A DNA stretch of 31,855 bases, taken from Rubripirellula sp. (GTDB lineage: Bacteria; Planctomycetota; Planctomycetia; Pirellulales; Pirellulaceae). Both the position numbers and the translations under genes were made by a program. The notes under the pieces were generated by a model that searched no databases, had not been told where the DNA came from, and was given only the letters and a program-made list of their open reading frames with translations. This document shows, in pieces, positions 25,001 through 27,313 of the stretch. Position 1 is the first letter of the stretch, and every line of letters begins with the position of its first letter. The DNA lies in NCBI GenBank assembly GCA_029287555.1, contig JARFQX010000745.1:1-31855 (forward strand), read 5' to 3'.

Positions 25001-26257
25001 AAGTTCCTCAAACCCCGAGAAAGCCAATCCCTCGACCGTTCCCTTGTCATTTCCGGTGACCGTCCACAGGACACGTTCCGCGACGACATTGTTGGGATCC
25101 TTGAAACGTCCCCTGATGGTGTCTGTGTTCTGACCACCTACGATCGAGTTGATTTGGGCGACGTCGGCGAGGGGCGAAACGGTCTGCGTATCCAGGTTGA
25201 CCTCAATCGCGGTGGAGTAAGCGGAAAAGTCGAGCTTGTCGGTCGCGAAGGTCAGATTGCTGAGTGCGGAACTGGCACCGGTATTGGCCGGATCCGGCGC
25301 GTTCACGTCAACGGCATTGGTACCGTCGGCAGCACCTCCCCGAACCTCACCCGTAACCGTTACGCCGTCGCTGAAGACGAAAACGTCATCTTGATTGCCA
25401 CCTCGCAGGTTCTCGATAGACTGAAAAGCCGCGCCGTTGAGATCGCCCGCGTCGTCACTGGTGATGTTCCAGGTGTTGTCGATGTTCGCGCCGATGATCG
25501 CGTCATCGCCTCCGCGACCGTCGATGATTCCGCTAATCGTGCCCGCGGTCTGAAACACGAAGGCGTCGTCACCATTGTTCGCACCACTCAGGTTCTCAAC
25601 GCTCGTGAACGTACCGGAGTCGAGAGAGCCCTCGTTGCTCGAAGTGATTTGCCATTCGTTAACCCGGTCGGTGAACCTGAGAATCGTCTCGAGCGAGTCA
25701 TTTCCGCCCGATCCATCGAATGAGTACGATTCGAGCCAACCGTTGAGGCTCAACGTGTTGTCCAACGAACCTCCAGTCAATGCAACCTTCTCAACGCCCA
25801 AGAGTGGGAAGGACAACACCGCGTTGCCGTCGTCCAGTTTGAGCTCCTGGTCCAGCAGCTCAAAATCGCCGTCTAGTGTCGCTGCGACGGTATGGAATCC
25901 AGTCCCGACAAACTCGATCGTGAGCCCACTTGCCAGGGTCGTCAGATCGAGAGTGAGTTCCACGTCCAAACCGTCGGCGGAGATCGCGACCGTCGTTTCA
26001 CCGTTGGCATCGACCGAGACCTCCGGACTACTTGGGCTGCTTGCAGAGACGAGATCAAACTCGTCGTCCTGCGCGTCGTAGCTGAGTGTCAGATCGGTGA
26101 ACCCGGAGGGAAAGTTCAGCGACGCAGCCAGCAGCCGCCTGGCTTCGAGCGATTCGATCGCCATCATTCTTCGATTCGAGCCACTCGATCGTTTTCGCCT
26201 TCGGCGCTTCCGCTGTTGTGTTTGACTGAACGCGTTCTGGAACGAGGGATGGCGCAT
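4085..26257 (-). CDS. Giant secreted repeat protein (7390 aa): LEPR-XLL, adhesin beta repeats, Calx-beta-like, RTX, LamG-like, dockerin
   Basis: One frame of 7390 codons without interruption. Order of parts (approximate residues): basic run RKRRRRKR (16-23) and LEARRLLA (37-44), a LEPR-XLL-type export motif; three W-x-[IV]-T...FVF repeats (199-440); long beta-strand adhesin-like region (about 640-4500) containing an alternating two-module array (1866-2592) and GL-x-x-G-x-x-YYV insert modules; conserved D/G-rich module (4533-4793); three Calx-beta-like domains (4834-5230); RTX calcium-binding region (5503-6803); two concanavalin/LamG-like domains (6900-7268); type I dockerin (7283-7346); acidic tail. 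Composition is rich in D, G, S, A and V; only four Cys are present. The likely role is a calcium-dependent surface adhesin or matrix protein; the dockerin may anchor it. The ATG at 26257 precedes the basic run directly; no Shine-Dalgarno is visible. The gene is divergent from the sigma-kinase operon. Function is inferred from architecture only. Confidence 0.93.
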   Translation of the reverse strand: MRHPSFQNAFSQTQQRKRRRRKRSSGSNRRMMAIESLEARRLLAASLNFPSGFTDLTLSYDAQDDEFDLVSASSPSSPEVSVDANGETTVAISADGLDVELTLDLTTLASGLTIEFVGTGFHTVAATLDGDFELLDQELKLDDGNAVLSFPLLGVEKVALTGGSLDNTLSLNGWLESYSFDGSGGNDSLETILRFTDRVNEWQITSSNEGSLDSGTFTSVENLSGANNGDDAFVFQTAGTISGIIDGRGGDDAIIGANIDNTWNITSDDAGDLNGAAFQSIENLRGGNQDDVFVFSDGVTVTGEVRGGAADGTNAVDVNAPDPANTGASSALSNLTFATDKLDFSAYSTAIEVNLDTQTVSPLADVAQINSIVGGQNTDTIRGRFKDPNNVVAERVLWTVTGNDKGTVEGLAFSGFEELQGRKGISDLFVFEGGSSLSGKIYGGQSDPSDPNDDNIRDGFVIEDINGADKPVAFNPSTDDASGTFSQFGITVDFEGIDSQSVVVGDDVSRTIQGSIFDDEIIVRADPSTAGKIEIEFKNLNIFDQVAGKSDRFSIASPSDELTIQGLDGRDEITIESLDANFSADLYVFGSRYSAANEFVGLPAVEEDPYLDEVIFSGSISTGNGYLEVHADQISVDDDVSINTGSEDVFLRARLLGISDLENLSPLLPTNRDVAITVGKRAVIQGGGIYLYAQTEDRNLSDSIGADRDVNNFVIAPLIDELTSLLAFPVKVLLKESSATVTVDDGAQILGSGTVGIYAVAAADASGVATSSMVSLGYVQADATSQIDIHSNAYIEAQDAVVVSADASATAVLSTSTSRDLDSIRNPGGKQVAGSFAVSNANVTSLVELHKDATIVAGKTANVIANGSLVSNADASSGIYSDGAGAVALALEFSDAQIDATVDGTIQSQMKDDSVVKIEIDPTVASSSEVGFVDYSDQGSHPNSIYVGENALVGGDVINYTNRRGTSIGGLVDGADYFIVPVVGQPGWIQLFDNELDSIIGDPVDLIDQSGTSLETANNSFDFDSADITREADSISLSRSSDVFNSFELGQAVIYTETLGSDGLPLNPIPGLTHGDTYYVITATSENNLQGDTRFADVQVIGLAETENEARAGIRIALDKPAASGSTYTLTAKHVLDSGFVTGVGVLATLDADDSATASAGLASESLAKPSKFDTFREAIGSSVVDVLIQDLTKRYQDNKSKANAGATNTLETKPGKNSVSVGLAFALTIADHDVTANVGSNAVLLSNEDLEVQATIDQSFTISAQSDTEPQQNISGISRGSSADTSVGVSLNVGVYNNHAEATIHSGAKLDALRATRIIGDVSYPFLTRFDEFLPLSDGEFADKVGNEGYGAVTGYVNNTLGLRDSLFNSWTSSTGQADNTAIAGAVNLLDFTNVSKATVQTLVEINQDPLWHDDAQNPHGNQAAQQTDGKGEQTVSVEATNYMQTINMSGIFSGLDISIDTSASKKKAKDRLALTPPSPSGAGGDKGGIGGAFFLTFLDNTTHAIVADSAKIESGDDGGFNMKAEEAMFNVNLTQSGANSDRFAVGGSFAYNEHRSNTLAQLGSLAEVTGRDARIYAGDLVTSINWVGGIAFGEGVGVGASVAINDVDRSTIAVIGDPSVTESSGSSPRTTSNIEVESIDVSAISDGEFWAFALAGAIVANTPDEPEVPDDTPAKAKSILGSSSQDPKTGIGIAGSVSHNKITSTTQASIVDAGLIKADEITVSSEDVQKYFALTGGAAIAVDLTATGTDVALAGAYSLNSLTVTSAAFMVDSAVDDADEVVVNAVRGGNMEVYSAGGGGSVSGNAVSVAGAVSVNLNESDTEAFIDNSDLTTESLTVSAEDEITVKSDGGGVSIAIALTEGKSFAVGVGVAVNDIDADTRAYLLDTIVNASGDVSVTATNSPTIDVLSIAGAGAVSAGGVGTTIAISGAGAGSGNYISGEVSAYIKGSKDGSQAGLITTNGGNVTVHASDNSIITADAGAVGLSIALSSGPGTLVNLSFGVSVALNEIDNDVFAYVQGSSTDIAGNLNVEANTTAEIDAFALGGALGSGSFSGAGAGNTILSDTKAYINGGGSAPGVGVDGDVTISATNDSEIIADIAGISVGFIFSNASGFAASASVGVSVAVNDIDSDTEAYINAATVDAGGIVGVTSESNSVIDAFTLAGSAAVAIATGATFLGLAIGGAGTASINSVNNKTLAYADGGASVSSGAGKALNLTANDGSEIDATAIAGVFSFTVGTGASVAIGAAIATNDIGNTTKAYVKNASATSGGASTISAISDGTIDTLTVAAAASVTVPTGDDAAAISGSGVGAQSTNTITNTTEAYVTSAGLVSSSAGQAVSITASDSATIKADSGGGSLAVSGSVSGFSASLAISAGLAYNEIGNEVSAYVDGASTADSDGTLTLEATGNSDIDAVAYSVSAAVALTNPTSGLSIAIAGAGAESNNEINNVITSHISGSSTGEGAGDVRIAASDTSIISADVNGIAASLALAGGSIGVTLSKNDIGTTVDAYIDTSTVESTSGAIFVDADTNADIDTEALTVAVSVAVGASGAVAESSSNITGHTKAYVTGASTIDAPGGTVSITANSISKAETTLEGGAGAVGIALTAMDATSTIERSTTASIDEAVSVVAGSVDVSSTADDTANATTLAVSIGLAGAGTVGKTAGLIDSDAEAYIGTQADATAGSTPANIQSGGSVSITATSTGSITALSEGGAGGGATGQGYLQADGDITGATRAYVGDETVIDGLNGAAMPGSLTIEATISEALADIDVVVGAGGVATSVAGGETGDVTVKPSAEAFIGDDVTITIDGGNAVSGNVTVKATGRAEADSKVETYSGSILVTEHTPKSTVTLKPEVSAYIGESTTVNADGFVNVEATLSSESDGGPLSDSISDVRGSDNTLGFAYDLGTGDSVIYSPKSSSEIIGGLEEDRLYDVVQAEPGRISFGAIFDSGTNVDAARDTIVFNGARQLRTGDAVIYDGSSGSIIAPWLASLPSAHPAYLSASQKLLYVRALDQQLIDGDANQPAGATTIKLARTKSEAEADLEQFEASDVSNDAITIPGVSFEDDEAVTYRAAAYSEFTVDYVDVSLDSNGDLEFDSNQLVKHANGANNIYLPDHGFSDGDAVVYRHSGTGPAISQLSKDHIYFVIRVSDDEIQLAASRADALENNNTPDNDKDDHDPIPIEIGLPSSSDASSVTHSLERSIGGLEHGVTYYVTQSDTNTGSFKLKADTNAGSSPITLTNIYRDGPHSIGVEGIDLVVPTSSSTQSLILDLTDTTLNKDHKLLGVGGVPLSILSPPSGDGPSSATIKGGGGAAIDIGAPKSVLEDTSSVEAYVGKNSVVDAGGDVSITATGSQNSTTNADNKAGGIIKIGVVRTRVEQDLTTDAYVGESASIIAGGDVEVVASGKAENDVIAYAGGGGAIGAAIADTSSKVDFDNIAKIYKNATITADGAITVHAISEVDAKTDADAFIIAIGAGADADDVDGGDFAGGVRIGTDGNRSQTQVVIGENSQIIGRSVDLDANAKDLKAISEAKAEAYSPIGFGLTTANADAKVDVDSNVKTSIEKDALVQGDEGVDIRARHSSVKSVRTPKVDAFAIGIVIPFADPQGDTDLFSKVEAASGAIVQAGPRVSANAGNTSLQQPGGFTNLALMVEADKGSLDLDDESGGERDIQIDWDADVVITSGPNPRLLVDSAGAIVEAVNVSIDDGGNSPITSGQIQSADIIVNDIVNDDAGEVLFVTNDGSSGKITGGGGTFRMLDTYETVTILNESDKDLVINQIDVVNTSGFTADVKQPPLVQLDSSTINLTFNIERDVEPSVVTIENLGSADLKLQDTINNPIGETLLNVADGDITNGSSNGLVRTNELNVDSASGSIGTGNTDRIAIEQIQSSGRPEKLELVADHDIWIDVTGIQRISGDASVPTSLDVGFEKIDAGDDANVLLQGGIVEVSDLDGGGVYVDVTDGSGRDGTYETHFDNDSTAPKRDAGAYGGDRTDIETTYTFDLIKSGSVVDLGDIVIASANTSAPSSVRDNVVNVDAETNVATTGRVDVETNGRIDIEERAGSLRVGTIVSLFDDVSLVSPASILDKPNGSTDPTKTNDPNADVAGRNITMTVVDAVGATDNFLEIDSSNSAFGVVHITAPDGVFVDELDGDLNIDTIDADIADVSVTAETGSILDGRSSGAGDSTWNIQAGDLDLSVRNTGGIGTSANDLEVDTLSGVGRLYAVAPSDIYLEEVSGSLDVLEVESYDGLIRITVRESSAQGEDLELRTNGSRLIVEGSPQSITRGRIAAAKSVELRVGDDVHQPTNSEILAGLVDANDGIVIRGDYTNLDSNRGTTVLLKGTLTPGSNGLTEVFGDDDVDFITFDQTTLGGVTRAYGSSSSTAPSDATVDDGEDQFSVNQLQTMDVASLHTLSLDGQADTDNYFINTTGSLGAFRDYVINVLDTGSKDDGVDTLDIFGSDVPVAPSGSDHPDLGNDVFLLRRANYIEGKFGNETAENPAFVALLHGTVQQTRESKGDSGSNGLRPQEVQRINYDANLNGRLKVNGLSGDDWFAVDNNSVITSLDGGLGDDSFQIGQIYGSQRVPNNVSVADEFETIATTRGYISPGITSPLLAQGGAGDDSFSVYSNQAELRLEGDADNDLFVVRAFALAQTDVNTGEILTDSNGVAIPDLTSFTTAEDTQIQPGAGDDSVQYNVNAPVSIDGGSGFDKVLVLGTEFPDNFVVSKDGIFGAGLNVRYDNVEVVEVDGLEGDDDFFVISTPFGVSTRVIGGLGSDTINVTGDVSDTIVSRQLEGSSASITHEVSTVGSPGSNGVSYEGVTARGVDLNVASDQQGVVIIKEQGGTTVREGSVGNSDTYTVELAEQPAAGTIVYVNVSAARSPKDEEDQGGETITLAVDVDGDGKPDGPAQLYVVSGFPAAFTRRVYQNGIAWYVRNRASVLAFDSTNWNQPQTVLVRSVSDGLVEGDRVTTISHSVQVNAGATTDDRELYDGAAVRNVEVTVIDEDAPSLVITQTDGGTRVLEGSLVVDNGYTKGIADSYTVELSKAPTGTVTIDFDFDDSQLDLASSIGSRFTVSGNTASLTFDDTNWDVPVTIDVTAIDDGGNPEDPKITVITHSVDDSDANRDASFDSIARQLDVELRDNEGPGVLVIESDGDTLVSKDGSTTDTYTVRLTAEPNTDVTITIGTDGQTLVTPQTLTFTAADWWIPQTVTVEGDPSFTPVPGTEDHREFTENAHLLSELRGPLQIEGGSIGPRALVAAILLPEESNEGLLEIGEQPLETTEIDVVNIYDDGSIEDKTGELSSNQLTGLLLPSDLVFPDGTAFGEPSTLPGGISFGRVSVDAQGNFQSDSNVSSIEVLNLMLGAGNDDLTISGTLLAANEDGLGPAQHGTLTMVHGGGNRARTDGTMGGDTITVTGGAGPGSPLVIFGDTSQDGVWYSGSRTVTNRTDNAYFGEKLNDQVGTADDAFRFGRASAFVNNGNDVIDASALTTADMVALDASYSVGLTIFGGPGNDTLTGSQAGDHIAGGSGDDVISGRQGIDHLYGDSGFNIDPITRSLFVATLDASANPNVFAARDNLTAGKDDIDGNEGDDVIFGDYGRVIQDVSPGTVYANHLTMNRFGVIDVVDPSVGQQINSTDQMASEKLLTTGRIETILSVRPTSGGDDTIQGSAGRDRIIGGNGKDQISGGAGADLTFGDHGRLDYVGPDYNSSTDTDRSTLDRIISSWRFANMGDADIITDNHSDDIIIGGQGNDLIDAGAGQNIVFGDHGQMLGVQSGINNPVGDTDPLKIDDDYQMGTLGIVETIDFDDSSRGGDDTITTGIGRDMIFGGQGGDTINAFASASGSAVDDGNNIVFGDFGLVDYLAEEIADPTQVARTDDIDRIWSIDAATSYGGNDSIVTGGSNDIVLGGTGDDMLDVGGGQNLVFGDNAILTSAPRDHLPTDPQLLFSVHEFTVCSIETIGFEDSDGGTDTLIGSPLNDVLFGGGGSDIVYAGGGDDLVFGDQGRIECKNDHPFDPPTSLPPICWDEFPTVGFLSFEATNVDKSTGSGDDLVFGGDGRDVLMGQQGNDVLYGGLGDDIVIGGSNISGALDGDDRLDGGAGNDVIVGDNAEICYRPDDLDPRMRALTDTQLYGTTPGIDDGEALVTALVNQKPAFVDPRNHSQYRITILDHSDEVEANRSDLFGNDYLAGGPDEDEIFGQLGDDVIQGDGKIGTDPRADLSKVVDEGPPTQFDAYRDGSSNSVTSLVISPSFEAATDGDDYIEGNGGDDVIFGNLGQDDIIGGSSDLYSLESATDRPDGDDLIFGGAGTDIARNDVGDATVGTDGGISIDPSGHALDADVLLGDNGRILRIVGIHDQQIAADETSAAVGIPASGGFLNYHYDTDPIDANPTTYDRVIVRAVETLDYTPGGIHYDPDAADDRGGDDELHGESGDDSAHGQLGDDVIFGDGQNDDLIGGYGNDWISGGTGDDGVLGDDGRIMTSRNSTVGEPLHGIVGLLANDPDSRGNNGTVLNEFIKTPGSIQQATINVSGELKKSVNLTPFSIDPSWNGQNDEFVSTGSKNNSPLLFTDEGHYSDDIIFGGLGDDVAHGGSGDDAISGGEALADAYTQVYDAAGQLKGLVRSDFGHPINVGDSLRFNPDDPDGWHRDSTRRAGEFALYDEYDPRRKILLESDGLAAKDDTGVEWFLNFSTDEGVFRPAGAIANAKGQTPSEYAAAWDDGSDALFGDLGNDWIVGGTGKDNLYGGFGNDLLNADDDHETDTADVDGQYDNESPDTQPYYEDRAYGGAGRDILIANTGGDRLIDWVGEFNSYLVPFAPFGMATVSRTMQPQLAEFLYALSASDGADPTRGTDAQNPERNGEPEGELGLIRQQDFGWQNQTGAPTDPQAGNIPGGKRDVLRTAHFNDGSAEGFAADSGSWVATNGVLQVSAESSQADAVSVVPLDAYLPNYFEVQATVRAEKPTSGWKANSYVVFDYRSEFDFKFAGIDVSNNKLVMGHRDPNGWHIDRQASVRGGVKHSQTYNLLLAVNGLTASLLLDNQTLFTHTYDTRVVDGLAVGLNDGMIGIGSDQSRGTFDNVTVQVLPPEVEWEHREDFETNGFGFLGGLVTGSWDLIDNRAIGTPGAGIFASRSFDFGLDQSLPSTAYVELESVVATDSIAGIVFDRYTESDFKFVTISPATDTVQVGHVTSRGGWVLDKVFSKSLQFETDHELKLVLKGTTVSIFVDGQLVGSHAFNSPLTDGTAGLVTRDGRSAFERLVIRTDHLLVPTSSDLASSTDPFDINSDGNVSALDALLVINQLALETSGEGEQLGQLGSLGGTLDVNRDSSISPLDALMIINHLGKEQTELHRKASTDAALIIANDDLSAGHDDEDDLLLILANDIARRDQ
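4220..4411 (-). other. Type I dockerin domain of the giant protein
   Basis: Residues about 7283-7346 contain two calcium-loop/helix repeats: D-I-N-S-D-G-N-V-S-A-L-D followed by ALLVINQL, and D-V-N-R-D-S-S-I-S-P-L-D followed by ALMIINHL. The D-x-N-x-D-x-x-x-x-x-x-D spacing matches type I dockerins. In clostridia these bind cohesins; in planctomycetes dockerins are common at the C terminus of large exported proteins, where the partner is not established. An acidic tail of about 44 residues with an LLLILANDIARR segment follows. Confidence 0.9.
4455..5560 (-). other. Two concanavalin/LamG-like beta-sandwich domains of the giant protein
   Basis: Two related segments, residues about 6900-7083 and 7091-7268, each begin with an 'F-x-x-x-x-x-x-G-F' strand (HFNDGSAEGF; DFETNGFGF). 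Each continues with a 'DFKF' strand (EFDFKFAGID; ESDFKFVTIS), a 'G-W-x-x-D' turn (GWHIDRQ; GWVLDKV) and a terminal 'FDNVTVQV/FERLVIRT' strand. This is the pattern of LamG/3-keto-disaccharide-hydrolase-like jelly rolls, which often bind carbohydrate. No catalytic residues were recognised; sugar binding is inference. Confidence 0.7.
5850..9750 (-). repeat. RTX-type calcium-binding repeat region with GDxGxI-punctuated supermodules
   Basis: Residues about 5503-6803 carry many G-G-x-G-x-D-x-[ILV] nonapeptides (GGPGNDTL, GGSGDDVI, GGNGKDQI, GGLGDDIV, GGAGNDVI). Blocks of them end in a [FVL]-G-D-x-[GA]-x-[IL] motif: FGDYGRV (about 9450), FGDHGRL (9150), FGDHGQM (8940), FGDFGLV (8670), FGDNAIL (8455), FGDQGRI (8235), VGDNAEI (7920), LGDNGRI (7205) and LGDDGRI (6820). 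Each is followed by a variable non-RTX linker. The parallel beta-roll would fold on binding Ca2+ outside the cell. Beyond the region, at 5710-5850, is a hydrophobic segment containing VGEFNSYLVPFAPFG that separates it from the lectin-like domains. Confidence 0.88.
10570..11757 (-). repeat. Three tandem Calx-beta-like domains of the giant protein
   Basis: Three copies start with strand-plus-glutamate or glycine patterns: VVIIKEQGGTTVREGS, LVITQTDGGTRVLEGS and LVIESDGDTLVSKDGS. They continue with a 'D-[ST]-Y-T-V-x-L' strand (DTYTVELAEQP, DSYTVELSKAP, DTYTVRLTAEP). They end with 'F-x-x-x-[ND]-W-x-x-P-x-[TV]-[VI]' (FDSTNWNQPQTV, FDDTNWDVPVTI, FTAADWWIPQTV). The copies are about 130 residues apart at protein level. 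Calx-beta-type domains bind Ca2+ and occur in bacterial adhesins; the third copy is shorter. Confidence 0.7.
11880..12660 (-). other. Conserved D/G-rich module preceding the Calx-beta-like domains
   Basis: Residues about 4533-4793 run from LKVNGLSGDDWFAVDNN to GGLGSDTINVTGD and include FQIGQIYGSQRV, TTRGYISPGI, LFVVRAFAL, APVSIDGGSGFDKVLVLG and GAGLNVRYDNVEVVEVDGLEGDD. It combines RTX-like GGxGxD turns with long conserved strands. From memory, similar text recurs in giant proteins of unrelated bacteria; I cannot confirm that here. Confidence 0.55.
18480..20660 (-). repeat. Alternating A/B two-module beta-repeat array in the giant protein
   Basis: Residues about 1866-2592 hold six A modules. 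They carry N-[DE]-I-x-x-x-[TV]-x-A-Y (NDIDADTRAY, NEIDNDVFAY, NDIDSDTEAY, NDIGNTTKAY, NEIGNEVSAY, NDIGTTVDAY), each followed by a strand ending in I-D-x-x. They alternate with B modules carrying N-x-I-x-x-x-T-x-A-Y variants (NYISGEVSAY, TILSDTKAY, NTITNTTEAY, NEINNVITSH, NITGHTKAY), followed by 'SITASDSATIKAD'-like strands. A modules start near 20640, 20240, 19884, 19507, 19119 and 18755, a period of about 119-133 residues. The copies are well diverged in DNA, so this is an old array. Confidence 0.75.
26120..26257 (-). other. N-terminal export signal, LEPR-XLL type, of the giant protein
   Basis: Residues 1-45 hold an unusually long basic region (RKRRRRKR at 16-23, NRRMM at 28-32), followed by IESLEARRLLAA. 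The core LEARRLLA matches the LEPR-x-LL motif found at the N terminus of very large exported proteins of planctomycetes and other marine bacteria, with Ala for Pro. The motif marks secretion by an incompletely described route. Confidence 0.75.
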
Positions 26258-26665
26258 GGATTCGACTGTAGTTTTTGGAGAAGAACTGCGGTTTTTCGGA
26301 GAAGGACGCGGCGAAGAGCCGGGGTGTGTGACCGAGCCCGCTAAACGAATCCCGCGTGGGCGCTTTTCGCATCCACAGGAAAACTCCGATTTCCATCGGA
26401 AAGTTTGGAACTGCGATTCAATGCCGAGCGAGAACCCATCCGGATCGGCGTCGCTGCGCTCCTTGATTCGGCCTACTCGTTAGAATCTCGGCGTCTTCCG
26501 CTTCGGACTACGAACCGCGAGGCGCACTCGGCAACGCCTCGATTTCTGGATGAATGGAGTTCCCGCCCGACTGGTGGGAATTAGCGGTCAAAGTCACGAA
26601 AACGTTAAGGAAAGGCGCGAAACAGAGAGTCCGTGACTCCGATTCGTGTAAATTAGTCCACCGCT
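26258..26665. promoter_or_regulatory. Divergent intergenic region between the giant gene and the sigma-kinase operon
   Basis: This 408-bp region must hold promoters for both the giant gene (leftward) and the ECF sigma gene (rightward). I could not assign convincing -35/-10 pairs. Visible structure is a bulged hairpin at 26381-26406 and a short palindrome GAGTC-CGT-GACTC at 26627-26639, which ends 26 bp before the sigma start. A TAAATT at 26649-26654 is too close to the start codon to be a convincing -10 element. No Shine-Dalgarno is visible before either start. Confidence 0.5.
26381..26406. promoter_or_regulatory. Bulged hairpin in the divergent promoter region
   Basis: AAACTCCGAT (26381-26390) pairs with ATCGG (26395-26399) and AGTTT (26402-26406) across a TTCC loop, with a 2-nt AA bulge. 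It lies about 125 bp from the giant start and 260 bp from the sigma start. It could be an operator, or a leader hairpin of the giant transcript. Confidence 0.4.
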
Positions 26666-27313
26666 ATGTGCGAAATGTCTTCTGAAACTGACGATCCCCT
26701 GCTTTCCGCTGCACTTCGCGGAGACCAGCGCGCGCTGGCGGACTTGATGGATCGACATCGCCCGCGGCTTGAACGGATTGTCCAACTACGCATGGACCCT
26801 TGTTTGCAGGGGCGAATCGACCCGGCGGATGTCGTTCAAGAGACCTGCGTCGCCGCTCTCGATCGTTTTGACGCTTACCGTCACGGCAATCGGGAATTCC
26901 CGTTTTTTCTTTGGCTTCGCCTCGAGACCTTGCAAAAGCTGGTCGACCTGCATCGGTTCCATCTTGGTGCGAAGATGCGAAGTGCCTATGGCGAGGTCTC
27001 GCTTCACGGAGGGGCGCCCCCGGTGAGTTCTGCTTCGCTCGCGGGCCAGTTGATTGGTAAGTTGTCGACCGCCAGTGGCGCCGTGATGCGGGCGGAGCTG
27101 AGTCTGCTTGTCGAGGACGCATTGAATAAGATGAGTGCAGAGGATCGGGAGATCCTGTGTCTTCGCCACTTTGAGGAATTGTCGAATATCGAAGCGGCGA
27201 GCGTACTTGGTTTGTCTGCCACGGCGGCGAGTAACCGCCATGTGCGGGCCCTTCGGCGACTGCGATCCGTTTTTCAATCCATTCCGGGCGGACTCGACCA
27301 ACTTACGCTATGA
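26666..27313 (+). CDS. ECF-type RNA polymerase sigma factor
   Basis: The product (215 residues) directs RNA polymerase to a special promoter set. Region 2 lies at residues about 20-75 (RPRLERIVQLRMDP...IDPADVVQETCVAALDRFDAY; the DVVQET motif is typical of ECF sigma factors). Region 4 lies at about 150-203 (MSAEDREILCLRHFEELSNIEAASVLGL, followed by the recognition helix SATAASNRHVRALRRLRSV). The linker of about 70 residues contains a Gly/Ser stretch. No anti-sigma factor gene is adjacent. Instead the stop overlaps the start of a Ser/Thr kinase by four bases (ATGA), the arrangement known for planctomycete kinase-linked ECF groups, so phosphorylation may control its activity. An ATG at 26675 is an alternative start. 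It probably acts on its own operon and possibly on the divergent giant gene; both are inference. Confidence 0.93.
   Translation: MCEMSSETDDPLLSAALRGDQRALADLMDRHRPRLERIVQLRMDPCLQGRIDPADVVQETCVAALDRFDAYRHGNREFPFFLWLRLETLQKLVDLHRFHLGAKMRSAYGEVSLHGGAPPVSSASLAGQLIGKLSTASGAVMRAELSLLVEDALNKMSAEDREILCLRHFEELSNIEAASVLGLSATAASNRHVRALRRLRSVFQSIPGGLDQLTL

Noticed and set aside
26640..26665. TAAATT at 26649-26654 as a sigma-70 -10 element for the sigma gene
   Set aside because: No acceptable -35 hexamer lies 16-18 bp upstream, and it is only about 12 bp from the start codon.
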